NCBI GenBank assembly: GCA_035690425.1
Contig: DASSKO010000109.1
Coordinates: 12,931 to 76,930 of the forward strand
Length of the DNA stretch: 64,000 nucleotides
Direction: 5' to 3'
Origin: DASSKO01 sp035690425
Lineage (GTDB): Bacteria; Actinomycetota; Actinomycetes; Propionibacteriales; Nocardioidaceae
In this document: positions 27,211 through 35,382 of the stretch, piece by piece
Numbering within the stretch: position 1 is the first letter of the stretch
Layout: every line of letters starts with the position of its first letter
Program-made: the position numbers and the translations under genes
Notes under the pieces: generated by a model
The model's database searches: none
Seen by the model: the letters and a program-made list of their open reading frames with translations, nothing else
Told to the model about the DNA's origin: nothing

Positions 27211-28182
27211 CTAGTGCCGTCCCAGCATCGTCAGCAGCTCGCCGGCGTCGTGCTCGCCTGGCGGACGCCCGCTGCGAGCGAGGTCGTTTGCCAGCCGCTG
27301 CAGCAGCGCATTCGCGGGCGTCGGAACTTCGTGCAGGCGGCCAAGCATCACGATCTCGCCGTTGAGGTAGTCGGTCTCGACCGCGCCGGTCGAGCGGTGC
27401 AGGCTCTGCCAGGATGAGCCTCCCGGCCGGTCGACGCCGGCTATCGGCCGCTCCCGGATGTGGTCGTCGCGGCGCTCCGCATCCTCGGCCGGCGTCGCCA
27501 CGTCGATGCCGGCTGCGTCGAGCACCGTCGCGGCCTCGTCGCGCACCAGGTCGCCGAGTGGCCCCCGCCGGGCCGTGGGACCGCAGACTGCCTCGATCGC
27601 GTTGCCGAGGTTGGTGACGAGCTTGCGGTACTTCCACCGCTGCACGTCGTCGATCGGCTCGGAGAGGAACGTCGCGGACTCCAGCGCCGCGGCCACGCCG
27701 ACCGCCACGTCGTCGGTGCCGCGGGGGTACCTGCCGATGTCGAGGATGCCGGTGAGCGGTGCCGAGTACGCCGAGACAGCGCCAGGACGCAGATGACCGG
27801 CCGGACACATCACGCACACGCCGTACACATGCTCGAAGAGTCGCAGGGCGTGTTGCTCGTTGGCGACGCCGTTCTGCGCGCAGACGACCGGGGTCGTCGC
27901 CGGAGCCGCGGCGCTGAGATCTCCGAGCGCGGCGGTGGTGTGCTGTGACTTCACGGTGAGCAGCACGACGTCGTCGGCGCGCCAGGTCAGCGCGCCCGGG
28001 CGGTCGACGACCTGGACCGGCACGGTGGCAACGGCGTCCGGCGACTCCAGTCGCAGCCCGTCGGCATGGATGGCCTGGTAGTGCTCCCTGCGCGCGATGA
28101 GCACGACCTCATGGCCGGCTTCGAACAACCGCCCGCCGATCACACCGCCGATCGCGCCGGCACCGTAGACGATGAACCTCAT
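27211..28182 (-). CDS. panE: 2-dehydropantoate 2-reductase (ketopantoate reductase)
   Basis: 323 residues. The N-terminal NADP-binding motif IVYGAGAIGGVIGG is at residues 4-17, and the ketopantoate reductase C-terminal domain contains KYRKLVTNLGNAIEA with the catalytic lysine region. It would reduce ketopantoate to pantoate, the step after PanB in pantothenate synthesis. ApbA/PanE relatives are numerous and some act on other 2-oxo acids, so the specific role is probable rather than certain. The start is ATG at 28182, 22 bases after nhaA on the same strand. Confidence 0.78.
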   Translation of the reverse strand: MRFIVYGAGAIGGVIGGRLFEAGHEVVLIARREHYQAIHADGLRLESPDAVATVPVQVVDRPGALTWRADDVVLLTVKSQHTTAALGDLSAAAPATTPVVCAQNGVANEQHALRLFEHVYGVCVMCPAGHLRPGAVSAYSAPLTGILDIGRYPRGTDDVAVGVAAALESATFLSEPIDDVQRWKYRKLVTNLGNAIEAVCGPTARRGPLGDLVRDEAATVLDAAGIDVATPAEDAERRDDHIRERPIAGVDRPGGSSWQSLHRSTGAVETDYLNGEIVMLGRLHEVPTPANALLQRLANDLARSGRPPGEHDAGELLTMLGRH

Positions 28183-28204
28183 CGCCCCAGTCTGCGTCAC
28201 CAGG

Positions 28205-29512
28205 TCAGGGCTGGTCCTCGTAGACGTCGGGGACACCGTCGGCGTTCGTGTCGGCGGTCTCCAACTGGTGGATCCGCCGGTAGCTGCGGTTGCGTGCACG
28301 CAGAATTGCTGCAGCCAGGACGGACGCGACGACGGAGCCGGTCAGCACTCCGATCTTCACCTGCTCCTCGCGCGTACCGCCGGCTCCGAAGGCGAGGTCG
28401 CCGATCAGCAGCGACACCGTGAAGCCGATGCCCGCAAGCAGCGACACGCCGAGGACGTCGAGCCAGCGCAGGCTTGCGTCGAGGTCGGCGCGGCCGAAGC
28501 GCGAGACGAGGTACGTCGTGCCGAAGACGCCGGCTGCCTTGCCGACGACGAGGCCCGCGACAATGCCGAGCGCGACCCGGTCGGTGAGCGCTGCGGTGAG
28601 GCCGGAGAAGCCGCCGACACTCACTCCGGCCGCAAAGAAGGCGAAGACAGGCACTGCGACTCCTGCCGAGACCGGCCGCAAGAGGTGCTCGAAGTGCTCG
28701 GCCAGCCCGGGGCCGCCCTCGGGGCCGCCCGCGGCGTGACTGCGGAGGACGGGCACGGCAAAGCCCAGCAGGACACCGGCGACCGTGGCGTGCACGCCGG
28801 CGGCGTGGACCAGCGCCCATGTCACTGCCGCGAGCGGCAGCAGCAGCCACCAGGCGCGGATCCGTCGCTGCACGGCTACGGCGAACATTGCGAGTGGCAC
28901 CAGTGCGCCGAGCAGCGGAAGCAGGTGCAGGTCGCTGGTGTAGAAGACCGCGATGATCGTGACCGCGAGCAGGTCGTCGACCACTGCCAAGGTCAGCAGG
29001 AAGGTCCGGAGCGCGACCGGAAGGTGGGTGCTGACCACCGCGAGGATGGCCAGGGCGAAGGCGATGTCGGTCGCGGTGGGGATCGCCCAGCCGCGCAGCG
29101 CGCCGCCACCGGTGCCGACGTTGACGGCGACGTACACCAGGGCCGGGACGACCATGCCGCCGGCGGCCGCGAGGATCGGCAGCGCGGCCCGCCGTGGGTC
29201 GCGGAGGTCACCGGCGACGAACTCGCGTTTGAGCTCCAGACCGACGACGAAGAAGAAGATCGCCAACAGGCCGTCGGCCGCCCAGGCTCCGAGAGACAGG
29301 TGCAGATGCAGCGCCTCCGGCCCCACCGTGAAGTCCCGCAGGCGGGTGTAGGAGCTGGCGAACGGTGAGTTGGCCCAGGCCAGCGCCGCCACGGTCGCGA
29401 CGAGCAAAAACGCACCGCCGACGGTCTCCTTGCGCAGGATGTTGGCGATGCGCCTGGTCTCAGACCACGAGCCACGATCGAGAACGGTGTGCTCAGGTGA
29501 CGACTTGCCCAC
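28205..29512 (-). CDS. nhaA: Na+/H+ antiporter NhaA with C-terminal EF-hand-like loop
   Basis: 435 residues with about 12 membrane segments. It exports Na+ in exchange for H+, supporting pH and salt tolerance. The family core is clear: the transport aspartates lie in [12 protein letters not shown] near residue 180, and [10 protein letters not shown] and [15 protein letters not shown] precede it. After the last helix the tail contains [12 protein letters not shown] at residues 421-432, which has the D-N-D-G-D-E spacing of a calcium-binding EF-hand loop and is not part of the NhaA family core. ATG at 29512 is used. It is divergent from a membrane protein gene. Confidence 0.92.
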   Translation of the reverse strand: MGKSSPEHTVLDRGSWSETRRIANILRKETVGGAFLLVATVAALAWANSPFASSYTRLRDFTVGPEALHLHLSLGAWAADGLLAIFFFVVGLELKREFVAGDLRDPRRAALPILAAAGGMVVPALVYVAVNVGTGGGALRGWAIPTATDIAFALAILAVVSTHLPVALRTFLLTLAVVDDLLAVTIIAVFYTSDLHLLPLLGALVPLAMFAVAVQRRIRAWWLLLPLAAVTWALVHAAGVHATVAGVLLGFAVPVLRSHAAGGPEGGPGLAEHFEHLLRPVSAGVAVPVFAFFAAGVSVGGFSGLTAALTDRVALGIVAGLVVGKAAGVFGTTYLVSRFGRADLDASLRWLDVLGVSLLAGIGFTVSLLIGDLAFGAGGTREEQVKIGVLTGSVVASVLAAAILRARNRSYRRIHQLETADTNADGVPDVYEDQP

Positions 29513-29610
29513 GGCCCGGTCTCCTCGGCTGGCTCGACAATCTTGCTGCCGACCAGACTTCCCGGCTCACCACGGCGGAGTATATCCGATGGTCATGGCA
29601 CCATCGCCGG

Positions 29611-30171
29611 ATGGGCGCTGTGTGGTGGCTGGTCCTCGGGCTGGTCCAGCTGGTCTTGGAGCTGCGCCGCTACGGTGAGCCGGGCCGAGAGCGGTACCGG
29701 CGGCTCAGTGACCGCCGGGCTGCTGGCGTTCACGACCTGTACGTCAGCAGGACGATCCCGTTCCTGAACACCGGCGCGGTTGCGCTCTCAGTGGTCGGCG
29801 GTGTGCTGGCGACGATCGAGGGATCTGTGGTGTGGGCGGCGCTATGGGCCGCGGCCGCGGTCCTGCTGCTCGCCTCGCTGGCCGTCCGCACCAGGGTCAA
29901 GCCCACCGTCCTGGCGGAGTTCGACGCCCGCGGGCTGCCACCACTCGTCGAGCGGCACCGGAGCCTCCGGCGGGAGCGTCGTCAAGTCCAGTTCGGCGTC
30001 GTCACGCTCGTCGCGTTCCTGGTGGGCGAGGTCGCGACCTATCTGGCAGACCGGTGGGACCAGCCGGCGTGGGACGTCGCGGCAGCCATCTCACTGTTGG
30101 TGGCGATCATCGCTGCAGTCGCCCTGGTGTGGTCAACCGTCTGGGTCTACGGCGACGAGCAGCGGCCGTGA
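29611..30171 (+). CDS. Hypothetical membrane protein
   Basis: 186 residues with about four hydrophobic segments: one near the N-terminus (WWLVLGLVQLVLEL), a pair at about 55-90, and a pair near the C-terminus (GVVTLVAFLVGEVATYL and ISLLVAIIAAVALVW). Basic loops suggest internal N- and middle regions. No family is recognised. The ATG at 29611 has no strong ribosome site, and other starts in frame upstream would run through a non-coding-looking region. It is divergent from nhaA. Confidence 0.6.
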   Translation: MGAVWWLVLGLVQLVLELRRYGEPGRERYRRLSDRRAAGVHDLYVSRTIPFLNTGAVALSVVGGVLATIEGSVVWAALWAAAAVLLLASLAVRTRVKPTVLAEFDARGLPPLVERHRSLRRERRQVQFGVVTLVAFLVGEVATYLADRWDQPAWDVAAAISLLVAIIAAVALVWSTVWVYGDEQRP

Positions 30172-30298
30172 GCCATTGCCCGATCCGAGCATGTGTTCCC
30201 GCCCGACAGCGGACAATGCGAGCTGAGTGTCCTACGGGAACAGTTGCGCCCGCTGGTCCTCATTGCGGCCGTCGGCGCGAGCACGACGGCACGTCGCT

Positions 30299-30709
30299 CT
30301 AGGCGCCCGAGTAGAGGCAGAAGGGATGACCGGCCGGATCGAGGTGCACTCGGACGTCGTCCTGCGGCTGGTACTCAGCCAGCGGCGCTCCGAGCTCGAT
30401 CGCGTGAGCACTCGCCGCGTCGAGGTCGTCCACCTCGAAGTCGAGGTGCAGCATCATCTGCTGTGCACCCTCGGCAGCCGGCCACACCGGCGGCACGTAC
30501 TCGGGTGACGTCTGGAAGCCGATGTAGGTCACGCCATCGGGCGGCGCTATGACGGCCGCGTCGTCGTCTCCCTCTTCCATCGACCACCCGAGCAGCTCCG
30601 TATAGAAGCGAGCGAGTGCCTGTGCGTCCGGGGCGTCCAAGTACACGCCCCAATAGTCGTGCCGGGAGGAACGAGGCGTCGAGCCATCGTCTTGGGTCCG
30701 TCCACGCAT
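30299..30709 (-). CDS. VOC family (glyoxalase-like) protein
   Basis: 136 residues with two paired beta-alpha-beta-beta-beta modules of the vicinal oxygen chelate fold: YWGVYLDAPDAQALARFYTE at the start and MMLHLDFEVDDLDAASAHAI in the middle. The end LDPAGHPFCLYSG is the usual VOC terminus. Members include glyoxalases, dioxygenases and resistance proteins. Metal ligands are not obvious enough to name a reaction. The start is ATG at 30709. A second VOC gene of this kind lies at 50479. Confidence 0.78.
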   Translation of the reverse strand: MRGRTQDDGSTPRSSRHDYWGVYLDAPDAQALARFYTELLGWSMEEGDDDAAVIAPPDGVTYIGFQTSPEYVPPVWPAAEGAQQMMLHLDFEVDDLDAASAHAIELGAPLAEYQPQDDVRVHLDPAGHPFCLYSGA

Positions 30710-30828
30710 ACGTGAATTCTGACCGAGGACTCGCACGAATGCGAGGGTGCGCAGTGCTGTCACGATCCGCGTGCGGGTAGACGCCGTCGTTGGCACGTCC
30801 CGCCGGAGGAGAGCGCCTTCACGGTTGA

Positions 30829-31050
30829 TTAGCCCGGCCCGCGGTGGGACGACGCTGATCCGGGACCCTGGAACGCGTCCTCTTGCATCTGGTGCAGGAG
30901 GACGCGCGCCATGTCGGTCACCTCGAAATCGTGGCGAGAGCTCACCGACGGCCGCGGGGCGAGAGCCCATAGGTGCAAGACCGGACCGACGCGACAAGCT
31001 GCTCCCCCGACGGTTCCGCGGCCGCCGCACGAGCAGTCGTCGCACCACAT
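30829..31050 (-). CDS. Possible short hypothetical protein
   Basis: 73 residues from an ATG at 31050 that begins MWCDDCSCGGRG; a start further upstream at 31140 would overlap the next gene. The composition is mixed and third-position G+C only moderately high, so coding is uncertain. Cysteines are clustered at the N-terminus. No homologue is recognised. It lies in an accessory stretch between a VOC gene and the arsenic cluster. Confidence 0.3.
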   Translation of the reverse strand: MWCDDCSCGGRGTVGGAACRVGPVLHLWALAPRPSVSSRHDFEVTDMARVLLHQMQEDAFQGPGSASSHRGPG

Positions 31051-31084
31051 CGGAGTCACTCTCTGCAGTGCGGCTCGAAGGGCG

Positions 31085-31306
31085 TCATGCACGGCAGCAG
31101 AGCGGTTCGCTTTGAGTCGTTGCACCGGCGTCGGGTGCAACGACCCAAACGCCGAGTGCAGTCCTGGCGGCAGTCCAACCGCTCCTGATGGTGTCTCCGA
31201 CGGCGGCCCGAGGGGCTGCCTGCCGGACGAGGCGGTGCTGGGCGGCCTCGCGGTGCAGGTCGGCGATCCGAGCTTGGGAGAAGGCGTAGGCGGTGTCGGG
31301 GTGCAT
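31085..31306 (-). CDS. Small actinobacterial hypothetical protein
   Basis: 73 residues. The N-terminus MHPDTAYAFSQARIADLHRE matches a common but unnamed class of short actinobacterial proteins that begin with MHP and a single basic helix. The second half is low-complexity and includes two adjacent cysteines near the end. ATG at 31306 is preceded by AAAGG. It lies 11 bases downstream of arsI and probably shares its transcript. Function unknown. Confidence 0.5.
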   Translation of the reverse strand: MHPDTAYAFSQARIADLHREAAQHRLVRQAAPRAAVGDTIRSGWTAARTALGVWVVAPDAGATTQSEPLCCRA

Positions 31307-31317
31307 GTCGGCGCCTT

Positions 31318-31797
31318 TCAGCAGCAGGCAGCCGTAGGCTGCCCATCGGTGTTGGTGTCGGGGATGCAGCAGGTGCCGTCGCCTCTGACATCTGACAGCT
31401 CGGGGCTTGTCCTGCCTTCGAGGTCGGGGCGGGCGTCCCCGGTGACGGTGTAGACCTCCCACGGCTCGCTCCCCGGGCCGGTGACCCACACCTTGTCCTG
31501 GACGGCGTAGCAACACGTGGTGTTGTCCTCGATCCGGGTGGCGAGCCCGGCGTCGGCGAGGCGGTTGGTGGCCGCGGTAACCAGATCGGTGCTCTCGACC
31601 TCGACACCGAGGTGGTCCATCCGGGTGTCCTCCTCCGGCTGACCCTCGAGGAGGACGAGCTTGAGCGGCGGCTCGACGATGGCGAAGTTGGCGTAACCCG
31701 GGCGGCGCTTCACCGGCTTGGTGCCGAAGAGCCGGGAGTAGAAGTCGATGGACGCTTCGAGGTCGGCGACGCGGAGCGCGAGCTGGACACGGGACAT
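31318..31797 (-). CDS. arsI: ArsI/CadI-type metalloenzyme
   Basis: 159 residues of the VOC fold. The motif NTTCCYAVQDKVWV near residue 92 contains the paired cysteines that bind trivalent arsenic in ArsI, the carbon-arsenic lyase that removes methyl groups from organoarsenicals. HLGVEVES supplies a likely metal-binding histidine. A cysteine-rich tail (TCCI and AACC at the end) is typical of this and the CadI family. The gene is divergent from arsR across a shared operator region, so it is probably arsenic-inducible. A CadI-type cadmium role is less likely given the neighbours. Confidence 0.8.
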   Translation of the reverse strand: MSRVQLALRVADLEASIDFYSRLFGTKPVKRRPGYANFAIVEPPLKLVLLEGQPEEDTRMDHLGVEVESTDLVTAATNRLADAGLATRIEDNTTCCYAVQDKVWVTGPGSEPWEVYTVTGDARPDLEGRTSPELSDVRGDGTCCIPDTNTDGQPTAACC

Positions 31798-31849
31798 GGC
31801 CGGTTCCTTCCTTGGATAGCAGGCCGTTCACCTGCCATACATTGATAAC

Positions 31850-31898
31850 TATCTATGTCTGACCTTGCCACGGACATAGACGGCTGTCAACATAGATA
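31850..31898. promoter_or_regulatory. Divergent ars operator/promoter region
   Basis: Between arsI and arsR, TATCTATGT (31850-31858) and ACATAGATA (31890-31898) form an exact inverted repeat spaced by 31 bases, and a further ACATAGA lies between them at 31874-31880. The region is clearly A+T-rich compared with its neighbours. ArsR-family repressors bind such A+T-rich inverted sites, so this is the likely autoregulatory operator for both directions. Confidence 0.6.
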
Positions 31899-31899
31899 T

Positions 31900-32292
31900 A
31901 TGTCGAATTCTCGTGTGGAGCTTCCGGTTCTCGATAGCGTTCTGGCCTGCTGCACCCCGCTCTCGCGTGAGCCGATGAGCGCGCAGCAGGCCACCCAGGT
32001 CGCGCCGCTGCTCAAGGCGCTCGCCGATCCGGTCCGGCTGCGGCTGATGTCAATCGTTCTTTCACACGAAGGCGGGGAGGCGTGTGTGTGCGACCTGACC
32101 CCGGCGTTCGACCTGTCGCAGCCCACGATCAGTCACCACCTCAAGGTGCTGCACGACGCTGGGCTGCTGGACCGGGACAAGCGCGGGGTCTGGGTGTACT
32201 ACCAGGCCCGTCCGGAGGCGATGGAGGCGATGCTCAACCTGTTCGGCAGCATCGGCGTACCCGCCGCCGAGGCAGCGGGAGCGGGCACGTGA
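31900..32292 (+). CDS. arsR: ArsR-family arsenic-responsive repressor
   Basis: 130 residues. The winged-helix region reads LKALADPVRLRLMSIVLSHE, and the sensor motif ACVCDLTPAFDLSQPTISHH carries the C-x-C pair that binds arsenite in alpha-3 type ArsR proteins. Binding releases DNA and opens the flanking genes. Starts at 31855 and 31900 are both possible and both overlap the operator; 31900 gives a family-like length. The stop overlaps the next start (GTGA), coupling it to acr3. Confidence 0.88.
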   Translation: MSNSRVELPVLDSVLACCTPLSREPMSAQQATQVAPLLKALADPVRLRLMSIVLSHEGGEACVCDLTPAFDLSQPTISHHLKVLHDAGLLDRDKRGVWVYYQARPEAMEAMLNLFGSIGVPAAEAAGAGT

Positions 32293-33398
32293 GCGACACG
32301 GTCCACGAAAGCGCGCGTTCAGACGCACCGGAGGACGCCGCGGTCCTGCAGCGGCTCGCCACGCTCGACCGCCTCCTGCCGCTCTGGATCGGTGCAGCAA
32401 TGGCTCTCGGTCTGCTGCTGGGCCGACTGGTTCCGGGCGTGGACGATGCACTTTCGGTGGTCGAGGTGGACGGGATATCGCTGCCCATTGCCATCGGTCT
32501 GCTGGTGATGATGTACCCGGTGCTGGCCAAGGTCCGCTATACCGAGGTCGGCCACGTGACCGCCGACCGACGGCTCCTGGTCACCTCGATCGCGCTCAAC
32601 TGGGCCCTCGGCCCGGCACTGATGTTCGCCCTCGCCTGGCTGCTTCTTGCGGACCTACCGGAGTACCGCACCGGGCTGATCATCGTCGGGCTTGCCCGGT
32701 GCATCGCGATGGTGCTGATCTGGAACGACCTAGCCTGCGGTGACCGCGAAGCCGCCGCCGTCCTGGTCGCCTTGAACTCGGTGTTCCAGATCGTCGCGTT
32801 CGCCGCTCTCGGCTACTTCTACCTCGAACTGCTGCCCGGCTGGCTCGGCCTGCCACAGACCTCCGCCCTCGACGTGTCGATGTGGGAGATCGCCAAGAGC
32901 GTGCTGGTCTTCCTCGGCATCCCGCTGCTCGCTGGGTATCTGACACGCACCTTCGGGGAGCGGTCCAAGGGACGGGATTGGTACGAGACGCGGTTCCTGC
33001 CCAAGGTCGGCCCCGCTGCGCTGTACGGACTGCTGTTCACCATCGTCGTCCTGTTCGCGTTCCAAGGCGACACGATCACCGCCCAGCCGCTCGACGTGGC
33101 CCGGATCGCGCTCCCGTTGCTCGGCTACTTCGCGCTGATGTGGGTCGGCTCCTTCGCGCTGGGTTATCGCCTCGGCCTCAGCTACGAACGAAACACCACC
33201 TTGGCGTTCACCGCGGCCGGCAACAACTTCGAGTTGGCCATCGCGGTCACCATCGGCGTGTTCGGCGTCACCAGCGGCCAGGCGCTCGCCGGTGTCGTCG
33301 GTCCGCTCATCGAGGTGCCCGTCCTGGTCGCGCTCGTGTACGTCGCCCTCTGGGCGCGCCGTCGCTTCTATCCCAGCAGGAACACCGCCCGTGTCTGA
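32289..33398 (+). CDS. acr3: Arsenite efflux permease, ACR3 family
   Basis: 369 residues with about ten membrane segments. ACR3 signatures include LARCIAMVLIWNDLACGD near residue 137, with the essential cysteine, and NNFELAIAVTIGVFG near residue 312. It exports arsenite from the cell. The GTG at 32289 overlaps the arsR stop. It is followed by arsC, whose GTG at 33391 overlaps this gene by 8 bases, so arsR, acr3 and arsC form one operon. Confidence 0.9.
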   Translation: MSDTVHESARSDAPEDAAVLQRLATLDRLLPLWIGAAMALGLLLGRLVPGVDDALSVVEVDGISLPIAIGLLVMMYPVLAKVRYTEVGHVTADRRLLVTSIALNWALGPALMFALAWLLLADLPEYRTGLIIVGLARCIAMVLIWNDLACGDREAAAVLVALNSVFQIVAFAALGYFYLELLPGWLGLPQTSALDVSMWEIAKSVLVFLGIPLLAGYLTRTFGERSKGRDWYETRFLPKVGPAALYGLLFTIVVLFAFQGDTITAQPLDVARIALPLLGYFALMWVGSFALGYRLGLSYERNTTLAFTAAGNNFELAIAVTIGVFGVTSGQALAGVVGPLIEVPVLVALVYVALWARRRFYPSRNTARV

Positions 33399-33741
33399 CG
33401 TTCCCGAGGCCCTGTTCGTCTGCGTGCACAACGCGGGCCGCTCCCAGATGGCCGCCGCCCTGCTGGATCACCACGCCAACGGCCGGGTCAGGGTGCGCTC
33501 CGCCGGATCGGAACCCGCTGACCTGATCAATCCCGCCGTCGCCGAGGTGATGAACGAGATCGGCCTTGACATCTCCAAAGAGTTCCCGAGGAAGCTTGCG
33601 ACCGAGGACGTTGCTGCCTCCGATGTCGTCATCGCCATGGGTTGCGGCGAGGAATCATGCTCGACGGTCGGTACTGGCTATACGCGTCCACTCACGCAAC
33701 ACCAAGGCCAGGGCAGGTCGACTCGCCATACCTCGTTCTGA
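33391..33741 (+). pseudogene. arsC: Arsenate reductase (LMW-phosphatase type), C-terminally disrupted
   Basis: 116 residues. The N-terminal part is normal: FVCVHNAGRSQMAAALL contains the C-x5-R phosphate loop, and SSDVV-like IAMGCGEESC continues to the first redox cysteines. After about residue 88 the translation (from CSTVGTGYTR on) no longer matches the family, which normally continues for about 40 more residues with a tryptophan and a conserved DPAGQ segment. Possible remnants such as GQGR appear in this and other frames. One or more small indels near 33660-33700 have probably destroyed the end. Confidence 0.65.
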
Positions 33742-33820
33742 CGACCAGCAACCGTCAGTCCACTTCCCACGCGGGGCACCAGTAGCCGCGTCTGCGCGCA
33801 CATGCCGCGACTCGGGCGAT

Positions 33821-34147
33821 TCAAGCGCCGAAGCCGAGGAAGACGAGGAGTCGCCTCTCGAACTCGACCAACGTCGTAGCCTCGAGCCTCCCGACCACCG
33901 TGTGTGCGTTGCTCCTTCGGACAGTGGTGATCTTGTCGACCATCAGGAAGCTGTCCTGGTCGAGGCCGTTCTCCTCGTCCGCAATGACCGGCACCCGCAG
34001 TAGAGGCGCCTCGACCTCGGTGCCCGTGAATGGGCAGACCGTCACAGACTCAGTCGCGTCGAACCGGTCGTCCTGAACGATCAGGGCCGGCCGCGGCTTG
34101 TTCGCGTAGACCCCGCCAGCGACGGTGACGATGTCCCCGCGCCTCAT
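33821..34147 (-). CDS. MazF/PemK-family endoribonuclease toxin
   Basis: 108 residues. The N-terminus MRRGDIVTVAGG followed by KPRPALIVQDD is the family hallmark, and VCPFTGTE and FLMVDKITTVRR mark the middle strands. Members cut mRNA at short sequences when released from the antitoxin. The ATG overlaps the stop of the upstream antitoxin (ATGA), giving the standard antitoxin-toxin order. The length is complete. Confidence 0.88.
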   Translation of the reverse strand: MRRGDIVTVAGGVYANKPRPALIVQDDRFDATESVTVCPFTGTEVEAPLLRVPVIADEENGLDQDSFLMVDKITTVRRSNAHTVVGRLEATTLVEFERRLLVFLGFGA

Positions 34148-34347
34148 TCGTCCCAGTCGTCGGAGACAGCCTCGACGAAGTCCATGTCGCCACTAGCGCG
34201 GTCAGCGGCCGCGACGCGTGCTGCCTGGCGGTGAGCTTCGGCGGCGAAACCTGGTGAGCGCACGTCGGGTACCCAAATCTGGACAGGCCGCAATCCCTGC
34301 GCACGCATCCGGGCCCGGTACGCGTTGACCCGCTCTCGTACGGCCAT
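34144..34347 (-). CDS. MazE-type antitoxin, DUF3018 family
   Basis: 67 residues. The sequence VNAYRARMRAQGLRPVQIWVPD is the DUF3018 antitoxin signature, with an acidic C-terminus (DDWDE) that would occupy the toxin. ATG at 34347 is chosen as it precedes the family motif directly. The promoter region contains a perfect 12-bp palindrome at 34357-34368, suggesting autorepression by the antitoxin or complex. Confidence 0.82.
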   Translation of the reverse strand: MAVRERVNAYRARMRAQGLRPVQIWVPDVRSPGFAAEAHRQAARVAAADRASGDMDFVEAVSDDWDE

Positions 34348-34356
34348 GGGACCAAG

Positions 34357-34368
34357 GTTACATGTAAC
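34357..34368. promoter_or_regulatory. Perfect palindrome GTTACATGTAAC upstream of the antitoxin gene
   Basis: A 12-bp exact palindrome lies 10-21 bases before the antitoxin ATG, in an otherwise G+C-rich stretch. It is a likely operator for autoregulation of the toxin-antitoxin pair, as is usual for MazE-type systems. Confidence 0.55.
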
Positions 34369-34687
34369 GCGACCTCCGGCCAAGGGACGCCCGGATCTGC
34401 CGCATTGAGGAAGGCCGCCAGTGCCGCGATCTCCTCGTTAGAAATCCTGGCAGTGGATGCTTCTTTCCGCCGATGAAGCGGCTAGTTCAGATCGCCACCG
34501 CGCGCGCCGCGACGACCGGCACCCAAGCCGTCCTCGCGGAGCACCACTCGTAGACCTCCCCCGACCTTCCCGGTCCGCCAAGCGGTACTCACGCCGCCGC
34601 CCTGACCAGGCGAGGTGCAGCGGCAGGGTGACGGTCGCCAGTGCGTCACACGCGGACAGCCTGGCAACTGACCTACGGAAATGCGGG
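34369..34687. other. Gap between the antitoxin operator and tRNA-Val
   Basis: 319 bases with no supported gene. Open frames on both strands are arginine/proline-rich shadows. No attachment-site duplication of the tRNA 3' end is seen within this stretch. Confidence 0.4.
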
Positions 34688-34759
34688 TGGGCGCAGCAGG
34701 GATCGAACCTGCGACCCCCTCCTTGTAAGGGAGGTGCTCTACCGCTGAGCTATACGCCC
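34688..34759 (-). tRNA. tRNA-Val (anticodon TAC)
   Basis: The cloverleaf is complete on the minus strand: acceptor GGGCGTA pairs with TGCGCCC, the D-arm begins GCTCAGCGG, the anticodon stem CCTCC/GGAGG encloses CTTACAA, and the T-arm contains GGTTCGATCC. CCA is not encoded. Confidence 0.93.
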
Positions 34760-34905
34760 CAGACCGGCGCACAGCCTACCGCGGCGCGCGGCCGCCGGCG
34801 TCTCGGGTCACCGACGGCCGCGCTCGACTCATAGAACCCCCGCTGTCCCACCGCTGGAAGCCGAATCACCAAAATCGACCGCCCCGCCCATGATTCTTTA
34901 CCGAG

Positions 34906-35370
34906 TCAGCCGACCAGATCACCGAGCACGGCGCGATAGTCACTCAGGGTGCGGGCCTCGCCGATGCCGTTGACGACCCGCCAGCGCACGACGCCCTCGC
35001 GGTCGACCAGGAACGATCCGCGCAGCGCCGCACCGCGCTCGGCGTCGAACACGCCGAATGCGGACGCCACCTCGCCGTGCGGCCAGAAGTCGCTGAGCAC
35101 GGGATAGGTCAGCCCTTCCTTGTCGGCGAAGACCCGCTGGGTCGACATGGCGTCACAGGAGATCGCGAGCACCTGCACGTCGTCGTCCTCGAGCTGGGGC
35201 AGCGAGTCCTGGATCTCGCGCGTCTCGCTGGTGCAGATGCCGGTGAACGACCACGGGTAGAACACAATTAGGACAAGCCTGTCGCCTCGGAAGTCCGATA
35301 GCCGCACGGTCCTACCGTGCTGGTCGTGCAGGGCGAAGTCCGGTGCGTGTGCACCTACGTCGATCGTCAT
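34906..35370 (-). CDS. Peroxiredoxin, AhpE type
   Basis: 154 residues. The peroxidatic site is in VFYPWSFTGICTSET, which has the P-x3-T-x2-C pattern with the cysteine near residue 46. No obvious resolving cysteine sits close to the C-terminus, as in the one-cysteine AhpE group; a second cysteine in LAISCDAMS near residue 70 could serve. The enzyme reduces hydrogen peroxide and organic hydroperoxides. Start ATG 35370. It lies downstream of the AMP-binding-like gene on the same strand. Confidence 0.85.
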   Translation of the reverse strand: MTIDVGAHAPDFALHDQHGRTVRLSDFRGDRLVLIVFYPWSFTGICTSETREIQDSLPQLEDDDVQVLAISCDAMSTQRVFADKEGLTYPVLSDFWPHGEVASAFGVFDAERGAALRGSFLVDREGVVRWRVVNGIGEARTLSDYRAVLGDLVG

Positions 35371-35382
35371 GCCGACATGCTC

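Noticed and set aside
34688..34759. tRNA-Val as attachment site of an integrated element carrying the ars and toxin-antitoxin genes
   Set aside because: No integrase lies next to it and no duplicate of its 3' end was found in the accessory stretch; the only integrase remnant is at 10514, far away.
34457..34834. A 125-residue plus-strand frame containing GWAQQGSNLRPPPCKGG
   Set aside because: This is the translation of the reverse of tRNA-Val, a well-known false protein.
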